Numbered from the stretch's first letter, positions 1-9,621 are shown. The stretch: DNA of 48,818 bases from Bacteroidota bacterium (GCA_947476185.1 CANJPX010000017.1:1-48818); one strand, 5' to 3'. Translations and numbers: made by a program. Notes: generated from the letters alone by a model not told the origin.

Positions 1-464
1 AAGTGACGTATGCCTATCCGGGTGATGACACGGATGAACATTATACCATCACAGCAGGAAAAGCAACAGGGATGCTTGTAGGAGGAAATTTAACAGTAAT
101 AGCGAGTATGATCGGATCGGATTATTTGCCCGACTGGAAAAACAAAATTCTTTTTTTGGAAGAAACTAGTGAAGAACCTTATCGGATAGATCGTATGCTC
201 ACACAATTAAAATTGGCAGGTGTATTCAAAAATATCAGCGGTTTGGTGTTTGGTAAATGCGTGAAGTGTGAAGCGGAAGAGCCCGAAAAAGCATTTACCC
301 TAAAGCAGGTATTGGAACAACAGATCAAACCTTTGGGCATACCGGCTTTTTACGGAGCGATGATAGGACATATCGTAAATAAATATACTGTGCCAATCGG
401 TATTAATGCCGAAATGGATGCCTCAGACGGCATGATAAAACTCATAGAATCTGCAGTTGTTTAG
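1..464 (+). CDS. LD-carboxypeptidase (peptidase S66 family), C-terminal part
   Basis: The reading frame is open at the left edge, so the gene is cut by the window. The GTG at position 3 is an internal codon, not a start. The visible 153 residues match the C-terminal half of the S66 LD-carboxypeptidases (LdcA type), which release the terminal D-alanine from muropeptide tetrapeptides during peptidoglycan recycling. The catalytic Glu lies in the stretch EETSEEPYRIDR (about visible residues 52-63) and the catalytic His in GHIVNKYTVPIG (about residues 122-133). The nucleophilic Ser lies in the N-terminal half, outside the window. The GGNLTVI segment and the spacing between Glu and His also fit the family. 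The next gene starts about 60 nt downstream in the same direction with no terminator between, so co-transcription is possible. Confidence 0.88.
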   Translation, partial: VTYAYPGDDTDEHYTITAGKATGMLVGGNLTVIASMIGSDYLPDWKNKILFLEETSEEPYRIDRMLTQLKLAGVFKNISGLVFGKCVKCEAEEPEKAFTLKQVLEQQIKPLGIPAFYGAMIGHIVNKYTVPIGINAEMDASDGMIKLIESAVV

Positions 465-526
465 TGCAAGATTTAACATGAAGATTTTCTAATAAAGTTG
501 TATTATTGGGAACGCAAAAAATACCC

Positions 527-2734
527 GTGAAAAATAAATTTTATATACTTTTTATATTCCTTATCGCTTTTACTTTTAAAGGCATTTCTGAAAACAAGCT
601 GGACAGTTTAAAAACTGTTTTTGAAAAAACAACTGCTCCGCTTGAAAAATTCAATATTGGTTATAATATTGTCAGAGCCTTATCTTCCGAAAGAAATCCT
701 GAAACAAAAACGTATTATTTAAAATGCGCTGAACTGAGTGCACAAATAAATACTCCTGCTATATCAGCCAAATCAGATTTTATGAAGGCTATTGCTTTTT
801 ATAATGATGATGAAAATAAAAAAGCCGCTCAGTTTTTTAAAGAGGTGATCCCTAAACTTCAGGAAAATAATTTAACAGAAGAGTTGGCGGATGCCTATAG
901 TTTTTATGGATTAAATAGCCTTGCAATTGGAGAATATGTTGGTTCAATTGAAAATTATGAAAAGTCAAATGTGCTTTCTAAGGAATTGAATAAGCAAATT
1001 CAGGTTTGTGAAAACAACATGTATTTGGGTAGGGCGTATGAGAATATGGGGAATAATACCAAGGCTTTGGAATATTATCAGGCTGCGTTAGTTCTTGCAC
1101 AAAACATGAAAATGGAAAAAATGGCGATGGAGGGAACACTTTTCATTGGTGCTTTATATTCTGATGGGATCAATAAAAAATTAGGAATGCAATACCTTTC
1201 AAAAGCTGCTGAAGCTGCAGAAAAATATAAGGATACTACTATGCTGATCAATGCATATACCTATATCGCAAATAATTATTATTACGAAAAGGACTATACT
1301 TCTGCTCTTAAAATGTATGAAAAGATAAAGAGTTTTTGTGGCACGTATGGCAGCAGGAACACCTATGCCGGCACACTCGGCAATATGGGGAATGTATATG
1401 CCGATATGGGTGAAACAGAAAAAGCAATGGAGCTGCAGCTGGAAGCGATAAGGATCTTTAATGAAATTGGAGATATACAAGGATTGACAATTTGTTATAG
1501 CGCCATCGGAAAAGATTATTTGAATGCTAAGCAGTACGACAAAGCGTTGGAATATTTTAACAGATCCTTACCAATGGCACAGGAAATGAAATCGTTGGAC
1601 GACCTGATCGAGATCCATGAAAATTTAGCACGCTTATTTGAAGAGACAAAAGATTTTGAAAAAGCGTACCAGAATTATAAACTTTATAAACAATACAGCG
1701 ATTCGATCTACAACAGTAGTAATTCTCAAAAACTGACAGAATTAGAATTGAATTATCAGCTGGAAGGCAAACAAAAAGAGGCAAAACTTTTACAGGAAAT
1801 TACCAATGAGCGTTTCAAAAGGATTGTGTATGCGATCACTTCGGGCGGATTAATATTACTCATTATTATTTTTCTGGTAGTACGCGCAAACCGACAAAGA
1901 AAAAAAACGAATGAACAGTTAACCATCTCGAACAATGCCATTCGTTTACAAAAAGAGGAATTGGAAACGCATAAAAAAGAAATTACCGATAGTATCAATT
2001 ATGCAAAACGAATTCAGGAATCCATTTTGCCTCCCGATAATTTTTGGAAAAATTGTTTGCCCGATAGTTTTATTTTTTATCGTCCGAAAGATATTGTGAG
2101 TGGCGATTTTTATTGGATCGAACAAAAGAAAGAGATCGTTTGTTTTGCTGCAGTTGATTGTACCGGACACGGTGTTCCCGGAGCGCTCATGAGTGTTGTA
2201 GGTTTTAATTTATTGACGCAGGCAGTTAATGAAATGAATTTAACCATGCCTTCCGAAATTTTAAAGCACCTGGATTATGGTGTAACAAAAACACTGCGAC
2301 AATCAGAAGATGGCAAAGGGGTTAAAGATGGAATGGATCTTTCTTTGTGTTCAATAAATTTGAAGACACAGGAATTACAATATGCAGGAGCTTATAATTC
2401 TATGTATTATGTAAGCGGTGGAATTTTCAACGAAATAAAATCCGATAAATTTCCGATAGGCGTGAACATTGATGGGAAGGTAGATAATTACACAAACCAT
2501 TCGGTGCAATTAAAAAAAGGAGATTGTGTTTATCTTTTCAGTGATGGCTATGCCGACCAGTTTGGCGGACCAAAAGGAAAGAAATTTAAATACAATCAAT
2601 TAAAAGAACTGCTTCATAAAAATTATTTACTTCCTATTGAAGAACAAAAACAAAAACTTGCCGATGTATTCGATTCCTGGAAAGGCGATCTGGAGCAGGT
2701 GGACGATGTCGTCATTATTGGTGTGAGGGTTTAA
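527..2734 (+). CDS. TPR-repeat membrane protein with C-terminal SpoIIE/PP2C phosphatase
   Basis: About 735 residues. I chose the GTG at 527 because it puts a clean signal peptide (KNKFYILFIFLIAFTF) at the N-terminus; a TTG at 506 would add seven residues. In order: signal peptide, a long tetratricopeptide array (about residues 30-400), one membrane helix (about 430-452), a coiled coil, and a PP2C-type SpoIIE phosphatase domain to the end. Metal-binding Asp motifs are intact: DCTGHGVPG near residue 543, SDGYADQFGG near 671 and the final QVDDVVIIG. The arrangement implies TPRs outside the inner membrane sensing a signal and a cytoplasmic Ser/Thr phosphatase as output. The substrate is unknown; no anti-sigma or anti-anti-sigma partner is nearby. 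A paralogue of the same design lies at 6687-8936. Confidence 0.88.
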   Translation: MKNKFYILFIFLIAFTFKGISENKLDSLKTVFEKTTAPLEKFNIGYNIVRALSSERNPETKTYYLKCAELSAQINTPAISAKSDFMKAIAFYNDDENKKAAQFFKEVIPKLQENNLTEELADAYSFYGLNSLAIGEYVGSIENYEKSNVLSKELNKQIQVCENNMYLGRAYENMGNNTKALEYYQAALVLAQNMKMEKMAMEGTLFIGALYSDGINKKLGMQYLSKAAEAAEKYKDTTMLINAYTYIANNYYYEKDYTSALKMYEKIKSFCGTYGSRNTYAGTLGNMGNVYADMGETEKAMELQLEAIRIFNEIGDIQGLTICYSAIGKDYLNAKQYDKALEYFNRSLPMAQEMKSLDDLIEIHENLARLFEETKDFEKAYQNYKLYKQYSDSIYNSSNSQKLTELELNYQLEGKQKEAKLLQEITNERFKRIVYAITSGGLILLIIIFLVVRANRQRKKTNEQLTISNNAIRLQKEELETHKKEITDSINYAKRIQESILPPDNFWKNCLPDSFIFYRPKDIVSGDFYWIEQKKEIVCFAAVDCTGHGVPGALMSVVGFNLLTQAVNEMNLTMPSEILKHLDYGVTKTLRQSEDGKGVKDGMDLSLCSINLKTQELQYAGAYNSMYYVSGGIFNEIKSDKFPIGVNIDGKVDNYTNHSVQLKKGDCVYLFSDGYADQFGGPKGKKFKYNQLKELLHKNYLLPIEEQKQKLADVFDSWKGDLEQVDDVVIIGVRV

Positions 2735-2796
2735 TTAAGGTATCCAATATTTAAAATTGCTGTCCATAAAGGATTCTAAAAATTTGTTTCTTCTGC

Positions 2797-2835
2797 AAAA
2801 AAACTGATTCTCTTCGAAATAATTCTTCAGTTTTT
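2797..2835 (+). terminator. Possible rho-independent terminator after the first SpoIIE gene
   Basis: Stem AAAAACTGA (2799-2807) pairs with TCAGTTTTT (2827-2835) across a 19-nt loop and is followed by more T-rich sequence. The stem is AT-rich and the loop long, so it is only a weak candidate. Confidence 0.35.
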
Positions 2836-3021
2836 ATTTATTTCTACATTTTTAATAAAGAAAAGAAGTGCTCGATTACTTTTTTCTGCGATTCATCGAT
2901 TCCATTTTATTATTAGTATTCCATTTTATGCTTTATGTCATAAATTATGATATTTTGGAAACCTTGCCCTAGTAAAGGCGTTAAAGGAGCTAGTTCTTAA
3001 CATATTGTTCTATCATAAAAC

Positions 3022-3026
3022 GGAGG
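3022..3026 (+). promoter_or_regulatory. Shine-Dalgarno sequence GGAGG, unusual for this genome
   Basis: GGAGG sits 6 nt before the ATG at 3033, the ideal spacing. Bacteroidota mostly do not use this signal, and the other genes here have A/T-rich sequence in this place, so its presence stands out. Confidence 0.5.
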
Positions 3027-3032
3027 TTCCCC

Positions 3033-6000
3033 ATGGAAACAAAACTACTACTAACCAGACTCCTTACTTGGCTAAGTTTTATTTTAATGTTTATTCAAAC
3101 ATCAAATGAAGCTTTTGCCTCACATGCTCAAAGCGCAGATATTACCTACAGATGCCTGGGCGGAAATCAATACGAAATATCGCTTTCGTTCTATCGCGAT
3201 TGTGCTGGTGTGGCTGCTCCAACAACAGCTTCAATAAATATTGCATCCGCTTCCTGCTCTCAAAATTATGACATTACTCTAAATAAAATTCCCGGTACAG
3301 GAATAGAAGTTTCACCAATATGTGCCTTGCTTACCACCGAATGTTCAGGTGGAGCTTATCCCGGAGTTCAAGAATATATTTATCGTGGCATTACCACCTT
3401 GCCTGCAAGTTGTATCGATTGGGTTTTCAGTTTTACCTTGTGTTGCCGCAATGCCTCCATAGGAACGATCTTGACGCCTTCTGCCGATAACATTTATGTG
3501 GAAGCACATTTGGATAATCTTGATTTTCCTTGCAATAGTTCTCCAATTTTTTCTAATGATCCCGTTCCATTTGTTTGTGCGAACCAACCGTATTGTTTTA
3601 ACAATGGTTCATCTGATCCGGATGGAGATTCATTATATTTTACTTTAATTACACCTCAAACAGGTCCTACAACAACAGTAACTTATCTTACACCATACTC
3701 TGCAGCACAGCCTCTGGCTTCATTTCCTGCAGTTTCATTTAATAATTTAACGGGTGATATGTGTATGACACCTACCATGATTCAGGTTACTGTTTTTGCT
3801 GTATTAGTTCAAGAGTATAGATATGAAATGCTCGTTGGAAGTGTAGTTCGCGATATTCAAATGAGAACTATTTCGTGTACAAATACAAATCCGTACGTTG
3901 CCGGAATAAACAACACAGGAAATTATTCCTTAAATGCTTGTGCCGGTTTACCGATCAGTTTTAATATAAATACCTTCGATGTAGATTCTTCACAAAATGT
4001 TTCCATTGTTTGGAACAGTGGAATTTCAGGAGCATCTTTTACTTCAACTGGTGGAAGTCGACCTACCGGTGCATTTACCTGGACACCAACTGCTGCTGAT
4101 ATCAGCACAGCAAGTCACTGTTTCACAATTACTGTGCAGGATGATAATTGTCCGTATAATGGAAGTCAAACATTTTCGTTTTGTATTACCGTTTCCGGAA
4201 TTGTTTTAAATACTACTGCGACTCCCGCAAACTGTAATGCATCCAATGGAACAGCGGATGTATCGGTAATTACCGGTGCTGGTCCTTTTACTTATCAATG
4301 GATGCCAAGTGGCGGAACAAGTGCAAGTGAGAACGGACTTTTTGCTGGAACCTATACCGTGAATGTAACTGGTGCAGGTGGTTGTATGAGTTCCGGAGTT
4401 GCAATAGTGGCAGTTGGTTCAGCTCCAGGCAATGTGAATATGAATGGTTTGAATGTTGCCTGCTTCGGTGGAAATAATGGATCAGCAACTGCGAATGCAA
4501 GTGGTGGAACGCCTCCCTACACGTATCTTTGGAATACAGGTGGTACTGGTTCCGCTATCAGCGGACTTACAGCTGGAGTGTATTATGTGACAGTTACCAC
4601 CTCCAGTGGATGTATTAAATATGATACCATCACCATCACGCAACCTGCAACGCCAATTTCGTATACGCTTTCTCAAACAAATATTACATGTTTCGGTTTG
4701 AATAATGGTACAGCAAACCTATCAGCAGTAGGTGGTACAGGTCCGTATACATATTTGTGGAATACCATTCCTGTGCAAACTACTGCCACGGCCACAAATT
4801 TAAATACAGGTGTTCACTCCATTGTGGTGACAGATAATAATGGTTGTACAGCTTCTTCAAGTGTTTCAATTACCCAGCCCAATGCATTGCTTGCAAATGC
4901 AATGATCATTAATAATGTTTCTTGTAACGGAATGGCAAATGGTTTTGCAACTGTTGGAGCATCGGGTGGTACCGGGATTTACAATTATTCTTGGAATACT
5001 TCACCGATACAATTTGTTCAATCTGTCTTTGGTTTATCTCCCGGAAATTATACGGCAACGGTAACGGATGCAAATAATTGTTCCACCTTATCTTCTTTAA
5101 CAATTACTGAACCACCGGCATTAAGCATTTCTTCAGCAGGATTTCCTTTATCGTGTTATGGTTCAAATAACGGACAAGGTGTAATTATTCCTGCAGGTGG
5201 TACACCAACATATTCTTATCAATGGTTGCCAAGTGGCGGTACAAGCGCTAGTGCAACGGGATTGAGTCCGGGTACATATACTGCCACCGCAACGGATGCG
5301 AACGGTTGTACGATCACAGCAAGTGTTATCATTACGCAACCTTCACCGGTGGTAACCACTGCAGTTGGAAGCACAACAATTTGTTCCGGACAAAATGCAA
5401 CAATCGGAGCAAGTGCCAGTGGTGGAACAGCAGCTTATACCTACACATGGGCAGGTATTGGAACAGGTGCTACACAAACAGTTAACCCGACAAGTAACAC
5501 AACATATAACGTAGTCGCTATGGATGCAAATGGTTGTGTTGGAAATACTGCAACAGTAAATATAAATGTCACCTCCTTAACAGCAGCAAATCTAACCGTT
5601 TCGCCACCTGCAGGAATTTGTATGGGAAACTCTACAGCAATTTCTTCCAACGTTTTTGGAAGTACGGGTCCGGTAACAATAAATTGGAGTAGCGGATTAG
5701 GCAGTGGAAACGGACCATTCACAGTTTCTCCGGTCACCACAACATCCTATATTGTTACGGTTACCGATGCTTGCGGAAACACTGTTACTTCAAGTGTTCT
5801 GGTAACAGTTCATGATCTGCCTGTGATCAGCGTAACACCGCAGTCGATCGTAAATTGTGAGCAAGCTTCTTTAACCTATATAGATAATTCTACCACAAAT
5901 GCCGGTGCAAGTTATAACTGGTCCTTTGGTGATGGAAACACATCAACACAGGTTAGTCCTACAAATACATTCACTGCAAGTGGAACGTATATAATAAATG

Positions 6001-6602
6001 TAACGGTTACGTCTCCTTTCGGATGTGTGAATACGGCTTCAACAACTAGCTCCGTCACTGTGTATCCGGGTACAACAGCGCAATTTACTTCTCAGGCTAT
6101 CGATGGAACATTGTTAAGTCCGATGTATCAATTCAATGATCAATCGATCAATGCTGCATCACGTATCTGGTACTTCGGTGACGGAACAATTTCAACAATT
6201 TTAAATCCTTTACACACTTACCCTGCAAAAGGAACATATGTTGTATCCTTGAAAACGACAACAATGAATGGTTGTATCGATTCGGTAGCGCATGAAGTGG
6301 AGATCGTTCCGATATTTACTTTGTATATTCCGAATGCGTTCACTCCGGATGGAAATGGAAACAACGATTATTTTGCTCCAAAAGGAGTGGAGATCAGCGA
6401 ATTTAAGATGATGATCTTTGACAGATGGGGCGAATTAATATTCCAATCGGATGATATTGCAACAGGCTGGGATGGAAAAGCAAACAATGGTGATAAAATT
6501 GCAGAACAAGGTGTATATGTTTACAAAATTGAGGTTCGTGATTTTTCTCAAAAATACCACGATTATATCGGACACGTAACATTACTTGCTAGTAACGATT
6601 GA
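3033..6602 (+). CDS. T9SS-secreted surface protein with SprB repeats, PKD domains and type B sorting domain
   Basis: 1189 residues. An N-terminal signal sequence leads into a cysteine-containing domain of about 300 residues (begins SADITYRCLGG) often found in gliding-associated surface proteins. Five SprB-type repeats follow (starting near residues 393, 474, 550, 628 and 706), each with a C-x-G-x-x-NG start, a GG-x-x-Y-x-Y-x-W core and a D-x-x-GC end. Next come two more Ig-like units, then two PKD-like domains marked by FGDG (near 962 and 1044). The C-terminal about 95 residues (from IPNAFTPDGNGNNDYF, near 1100) are the CHU_C/gliding-motility type B T9SS sorting domain. Expected to be exported by Sec, then T9SS, and attached to or released from the cell surface. 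Role (adhesin or motility) is inferred from the repeats. It has its own terminator and lies between two phosphatase genes. Confidence 0.9.
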   Translation: METKLLLTRLLTWLSFILMFIQTSNEAFASHAQSADITYRCLGGNQYEISLSFYRDCAGVAAPTTASINIASASCSQNYDITLNKIPGTGIEVSPICALLTTECSGGAYPGVQEYIYRGITTLPASCIDWVFSFTLCCRNASIGTILTPSADNIYVEAHLDNLDFPCNSSPIFSNDPVPFVCANQPYCFNNGSSDPDGDSLYFTLITPQTGPTTTVTYLTPYSAAQPLASFPAVSFNNLTGDMCMTPTMIQVTVFAVLVQEYRYEMLVGSVVRDIQMRTISCTNTNPYVAGINNTGNYSLNACAGLPISFNINTFDVDSSQNVSIVWNSGISGASFTSTGGSRPTGAFTWTPTAADISTASHCFTITVQDDNCPYNGSQTFSFCITVSGIVLNTTATPANCNASNGTADVSVITGAGPFTYQWMPSGGTSASENGLFAGTYTVNVTGAGGCMSSGVAIVAVGSAPGNVNMNGLNVACFGGNNGSATANASGGTPPYTYLWNTGGTGSAISGLTAGVYYVTVTTSSGCIKYDTITITQPATPISYTLSQTNITCFGLNNGTANLSAVGGTGPYTYLWNTIPVQTTATATNLNTGVHSIVVTDNNGCTASSSVSITQPNALLANAMIINNVSCNGMANGFATVGASGGTGIYNYSWNTSPIQFVQSVFGLSPGNYTATVTDANNCSTLSSLTITEPPALSISSAGFPLSCYGSNNGQGVIIPAGGTPTYSYQWLPSGGTSASATGLSPGTYTATATDANGCTITASVIITQPSPVVTTAVGSTTICSGQNATIGASASGGTAAYTYTWAGIGTGATQTVNPTSNTTYNVVAMDANGCVGNTATVNINVTSLTAANLTVSPPAGICMGNSTAISSNVFGSTGPVTINWSSGLGSGNGPFTVSPVTTTSYIVTVTDACGNTVTSSVLVTVHDLPVISVTPQSIVNCEQASLTYIDNSTTNAGASYNWSFGDGNTSTQVSPTNTFTASGTYIINVTVTSPFGCVNTASTTSSVTVYPGTTAQFTSQAIDGTLLSPMYQFNDQSINAASRIWYFGDGTISTILNPLHTYPAKGTYVVSLKTTTMNGCIDSVAHEVEIVPIFTLYIPNAFTPDGNGNNDYFAPKGVEISEFKMMIFDRWGELIFQSDDIATGWDGKANNGDKIAEQGVYVYKIEVRDFSQKYHDYIGHVTLLASND

Positions 6603-6629
6603 CGAACAAATAAGAACTAAATGAAAAGG

Positions 6630-6660
6630 TCCCCATGTTTAATGCATGGGGATTTTTTTT
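6630..6660 (+). terminator. Rho-independent terminator of the SprB-repeat gene
   Basis: Stem TCCCCATG (6630-6637) and CATGGGGA (6645-6652), a 7-nt loop, then a run of eight T. It lies 28 nt past the stop codon at 6602. It also overlaps the ATG at 6621, which argues against that ATG as the next gene's start. Confidence 0.9.
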
Positions 6661-6686
6661 GTACTTTTAGATCATCAAATTTCGCA

Positions 6687-8936
6687 ATGAAAAAAGTAAT
6701 TTTTCTTCTTATCAGTTTTTTCTTTTTGTTGAATACGTTCAACATATTTTCTCAAACACCCAAAATTGACAGTCTTCAAAATCTTTTAAACAAGGCGACA
6801 GCTGATACTACAAAAGCAAGTTTAATGTGGCAAATTGGATGGGAGTGTAAATTTTCTGATGCCGAAAAAGCAAAAAAGTTAGGAGAACAAGCGCTTGAAC
6901 TTTCTAAAAAATCAGGATACCGTAGAACAGAAGGCTGGGCCTATAATCTATTGGGAGCATTAAAATTGATCGTTCATGATAATAAGGAAGCACGTATTCT
7001 TTTGGAAAAAGGGTTGGATGCTCATGCATCAGTAAACAACATAAAAGGCATGGCGAGTTGTTACAGCAATCTTGCTAATATTTACACAGAAAATTCATTG
7101 TTTGATTCTGCCATCATATACCAAGAAAAGGCTTTGGAGCTGCGATTAAAATTAACCGATAAAAAACCTTCTGCAGATTCATATACAAATCTGGGTAACA
7201 TTTATAATTTAAAAGGAGAATACGGAAAAGCTGCTGAATACCTTTTTAAAGCAGTTAAGATCTATGAATCTATAAATGATGTGTATGGTGCAGCTATGTG
7301 TTATTACAACATCGGAAGAACATTTTATTCTGAAAAAAAATATCAGCAAGCGATTGAATACGCTGTGAAGAGCAGAAAAGGAAGAGAAACAATTGGAGAT
7401 AAAAGCGGGGTAGCAACCACCTATATTTTGGAGTCCACTTGTAAACAATCCTTATTACGATACGATGATGCATCAAAAGATCTGAAAGAAGCGATTGCTA
7501 TTCAAAAAGAAATTGGTGATCAGTATGGATTGCAGTTCACGTATTCACAGCTTGGAATGTTGTTTTTAAATATGAAGCAATATGATCTGGCGCTGGAGTA
7601 TCAACTTTCAGGACTTAAGATCAGCTTGGAAGCAGACAACCAACAAGGTGTTGTTACTTCATATTCTTGTATAGGTGAAATTTATAAAGCGAAGAGAGAC
7701 TTTCCTAAAGCGATCGAATATGAATTGAAAGCCTTAGACATGGCAACGAAGCTAAACGCCATGGAGACAAAAAAAGATGCTTGCATGATCCTTTCTATTG
7801 TTTATCATGAAATGAAAAACTATGAAAAAGCTTATGAGTACCAAAATAAATTTGTTGCTCTCAAAGATTCTATTGACAATGAAACCAGCACCAAACAATT
7901 ACAACAATTACAAACCCAATACGATACTGAGAAAAAGCAGAAAGAGATCGAATTGCTGACCAAGAACAGACAGATCCAAGATGAACGTATTGCACGACAA
8001 AAGATCGCAAATTACTCTGTCTTCGCAGGTTTATTGATTGTTCTGATCTTTGCCTTTTTAACCTACAGGCGTTATCGTGAAAAACAGAAAGCAAATGAAT
8101 TGCTTGCTCAGCAAAAAGTAGAGATCCTAATCAAAAATCAGGATCTTCAAGCAAAAAATAATTTGATCGAGCTTCAGAAAAAGGAAATTACCGATAGTAT
8201 TGAATATGCGAAAACAATACAAAATGCAATGTTGCCGAATGATTCCGAGATCCATGAAATATTTCCTGACTCCTTTGTGCTTTTCAAACCTAAAGATATT
8301 GTGAGTGGCGATTTCTATTGGTTCAGAAAGATTAATGATATACATTTTGTAGCGGCAGTTGATTGCACTGGACATGGTGTTCCGGGAGCCTTCATGAGTA
8401 TGATAGGAAATGACAAATTAGATTTTGCAGTACAAGAAAAAAAATTAGCACAACCGTCTGAAATTTTATCTGAATTAAATAATGGTGTTAAAGCCGCATT
8501 GAAACAAAATGATACCAATTCGAAATCACGTGATGGCATGGATATCGCATTGTGTGCATTTGATATTTCAAATAAAAAACTTCAGTTTGCCGGTGCAAAT
8601 CGGGTGTTGTATAAAATTTCGAATGGGGAACTGACAGAATATGCGCCTACAAAATCTGCCATTGGTGGTTTTACTTCAGAAGAGTTTGCTTACGAAAACA
8701 ATTACATTGAATATGCTAATGGCGACATCTTCTATTTGTTTACAGATGGTTATTCAGATCAGTTTGGCGGAGATGCAGGAAAAAAATTAATGACCAAAAA
8801 TTTCAAGAGGTTATTACTTTCTATTTCTGATCGGCCGATGCTTGTGCAAAAAGAAGAGATTGGAAAAACATTTCAAAAATGGAAAGGTGATTTTGAACAG
8901 GTAGATGATGTGCTGGTAATTGGCATAAGAGTATAA
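6687..8936 (+). CDS. TPR-repeat membrane protein with C-terminal SpoIIE/PP2C phosphatase (paralogue)
   Basis: 749 residues from the ATG at 6687, which gives a signal peptide (MKKVIFLLISFFFLLNTF). The in-frame ATG at 6621 lies inside the preceding terminator and is rejected. The order is as in the gene at 527-2734: signal peptide, TPR array (about residues 30-400), membrane helix (about 440-462), coiled coil, then the SpoIIE phosphatase. Active-site motifs are present: DCTGHGVPG near residue 557, TDGYSDQFGGD and QVDDVLVIG. The junction KKEITDSIEYAKTIQ and the motif PKDIVSGDFYW are almost the same in the two proteins, so they are paralogues; their TPR parts differ more. Likely a signal-responsive Ser/Thr phosphatase; target unknown. 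Ends 6 bp from the convergent gene at 8943. Confidence 0.88.
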   Translation: MKKVIFLLISFFFLLNTFNIFSQTPKIDSLQNLLNKATADTTKASLMWQIGWECKFSDAEKAKKLGEQALELSKKSGYRRTEGWAYNLLGALKLIVHDNKEARILLEKGLDAHASVNNIKGMASCYSNLANIYTENSLFDSAIIYQEKALELRLKLTDKKPSADSYTNLGNIYNLKGEYGKAAEYLFKAVKIYESINDVYGAAMCYYNIGRTFYSEKKYQQAIEYAVKSRKGRETIGDKSGVATTYILESTCKQSLLRYDDASKDLKEAIAIQKEIGDQYGLQFTYSQLGMLFLNMKQYDLALEYQLSGLKISLEADNQQGVVTSYSCIGEIYKAKRDFPKAIEYELKALDMATKLNAMETKKDACMILSIVYHEMKNYEKAYEYQNKFVALKDSIDNETSTKQLQQLQTQYDTEKKQKEIELLTKNRQIQDERIARQKIANYSVFAGLLIVLIFAFLTYRRYREKQKANELLAQQKVEILIKNQDLQAKNNLIELQKKEITDSIEYAKTIQNAMLPNDSEIHEIFPDSFVLFKPKDIVSGDFYWFRKINDIHFVAAVDCTGHGVPGAFMSMIGNDKLDFAVQEKKLAQPSEILSELNNGVKAALKQNDTNSKSRDGMDIALCAFDISNKKLQFAGANRVLYKISNGELTEYAPTKSAIGGFTSEEFAYENNYIEYANGDIFYLFTDGYSDQFGGDAGKKLMTKNFKRLLLSISDRPMLVQKEEIGKTFQKWKGDFEQVDDVLVIGIRV

Positions 8937-8942
8937 AAGAAC

Positions 8943-9617
8943 TTACATTTTCTTCGCTAATTTGCTATTCGGGAACACCGATCTTATAATTTCATTATAA
9001 TACAACAGAAATTTAAACGCATAGGTTGGTGAAGTAAATTTTTGATTTAAATTTTTATAACTGGTAAACATAAATCGATAACCAACATCCATACCTATAC
9101 CGGCCCATTTTACAAATTTATATTCCACAGAAATTGCCGGCTCATAAATAAAATTAATATCCTTTTCGATCGCTGTTCTTTTTCCTGTATAGTTGATGTA
9201 TTTATAATAGGTTTGACCCAGCCCGAATTGCAGCGGCATACTTAATTGCCAATGAGCTGTCTGATAAAATACATATTCTGCATGAAGTGATATATAAAAT
9301 AATCTCAGCATTGCAGTTGTTTTCACGAGTTCATAGTTGACATTCGGGACATAGATGATCTTATCAAAATCTTTTGATGGAGGATTTAACTGATTATATC
9401 CGATACCAAAATGTAAACGATCTCCGAAATTTAATCCTGCTTTGATGCCGAAAATTTTTGCTCTGCTGTTATCGATGAACGAATTTCGTGTGTCGAACTT
9501 ACCGAAGAGATGCGGTTTTTGTTTTAAACATTGTTGAATGGTGTCTATTGTTGGCTGCGCTTTTGCTCTGGTGTGAAGCATACAAAAAATAAATAATATG
9601 TAACAGAGTTTTTGCAC
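8943..9617 (-). CDS. Predicted outer-membrane beta-barrel protein of unknown function
   Basis: 224 residues from a GTG start at 9617, the only start that leaves a signal peptide (KLCYILFIFCMLHTRAKA-Q). The mature part shows repeated short strands with alternating hydrophobic and aromatic residues (for example KIFGIKAGLNFGDRLHFGIGY and LFYISLHAEYVFYQT), as in small outer-membrane barrels of Bacteroidota. No enzyme motif is seen. It is followed by a K-rich C-terminus. A -7 box lies only 4 nt upstream of the start codon, so the mRNA may be leaderless. The family is not recognised; the barrel call rests on sequence texture. Confidence 0.7.
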   Translation of the reverse strand: MQKLCYILFIFCMLHTRAKAQPTIDTIQQCLKQKPHLFGKFDTRNSFIDNSRAKIFGIKAGLNFGDRLHFGIGYNQLNPPSKDFDKIIYVPNVNYELVKTTAMLRLFYISLHAEYVFYQTAHWQLSMPLQFGLGQTYYKYINYTGKRTAIEKDINFIYEPAISVEYKFVKWAGIGMDVGYRFMFTSYKNLNQKFTSPTYAFKFLLYYNEIIRSVFPNSKLAKKM

Positions 9618-9621
9618 GATA

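Larger units (their letters stand above)
2735..3032. other. Intergenic region before the SprB-repeat protein
   Basis: 298 bases without a supportable gene. It holds a terminator-like hairpin at 2797-2835, a 12-bp direct repeat ATTCCATTTTAT at 2899-2910 and 2918-2929, and an unusually good Shine-Dalgarno sequence at 3022-3026. I found no TAnnTTTG box in it. Confidence 0.6.

Noticed and set aside
506-526. TTG start giving seven extra residues on the first SpoIIE protein
   Set aside because: The GTG at 527 starts directly at a normal signal peptide; the extra residues would weaken it.
5200-5330. Tandem DNA repeats within the SprB protein gene as a mobile or CRISPR-like array
   Set aside because: The similarity is at protein level only (SprB repeats of about 75 codons), with no regular DNA repeats or spacers.
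6621-6686. ATG start for the second SpoIIE gene
   Set aside because: It lies inside the terminator hairpin of the previous gene, and the ATG at 6687 starts a clean signal peptide.
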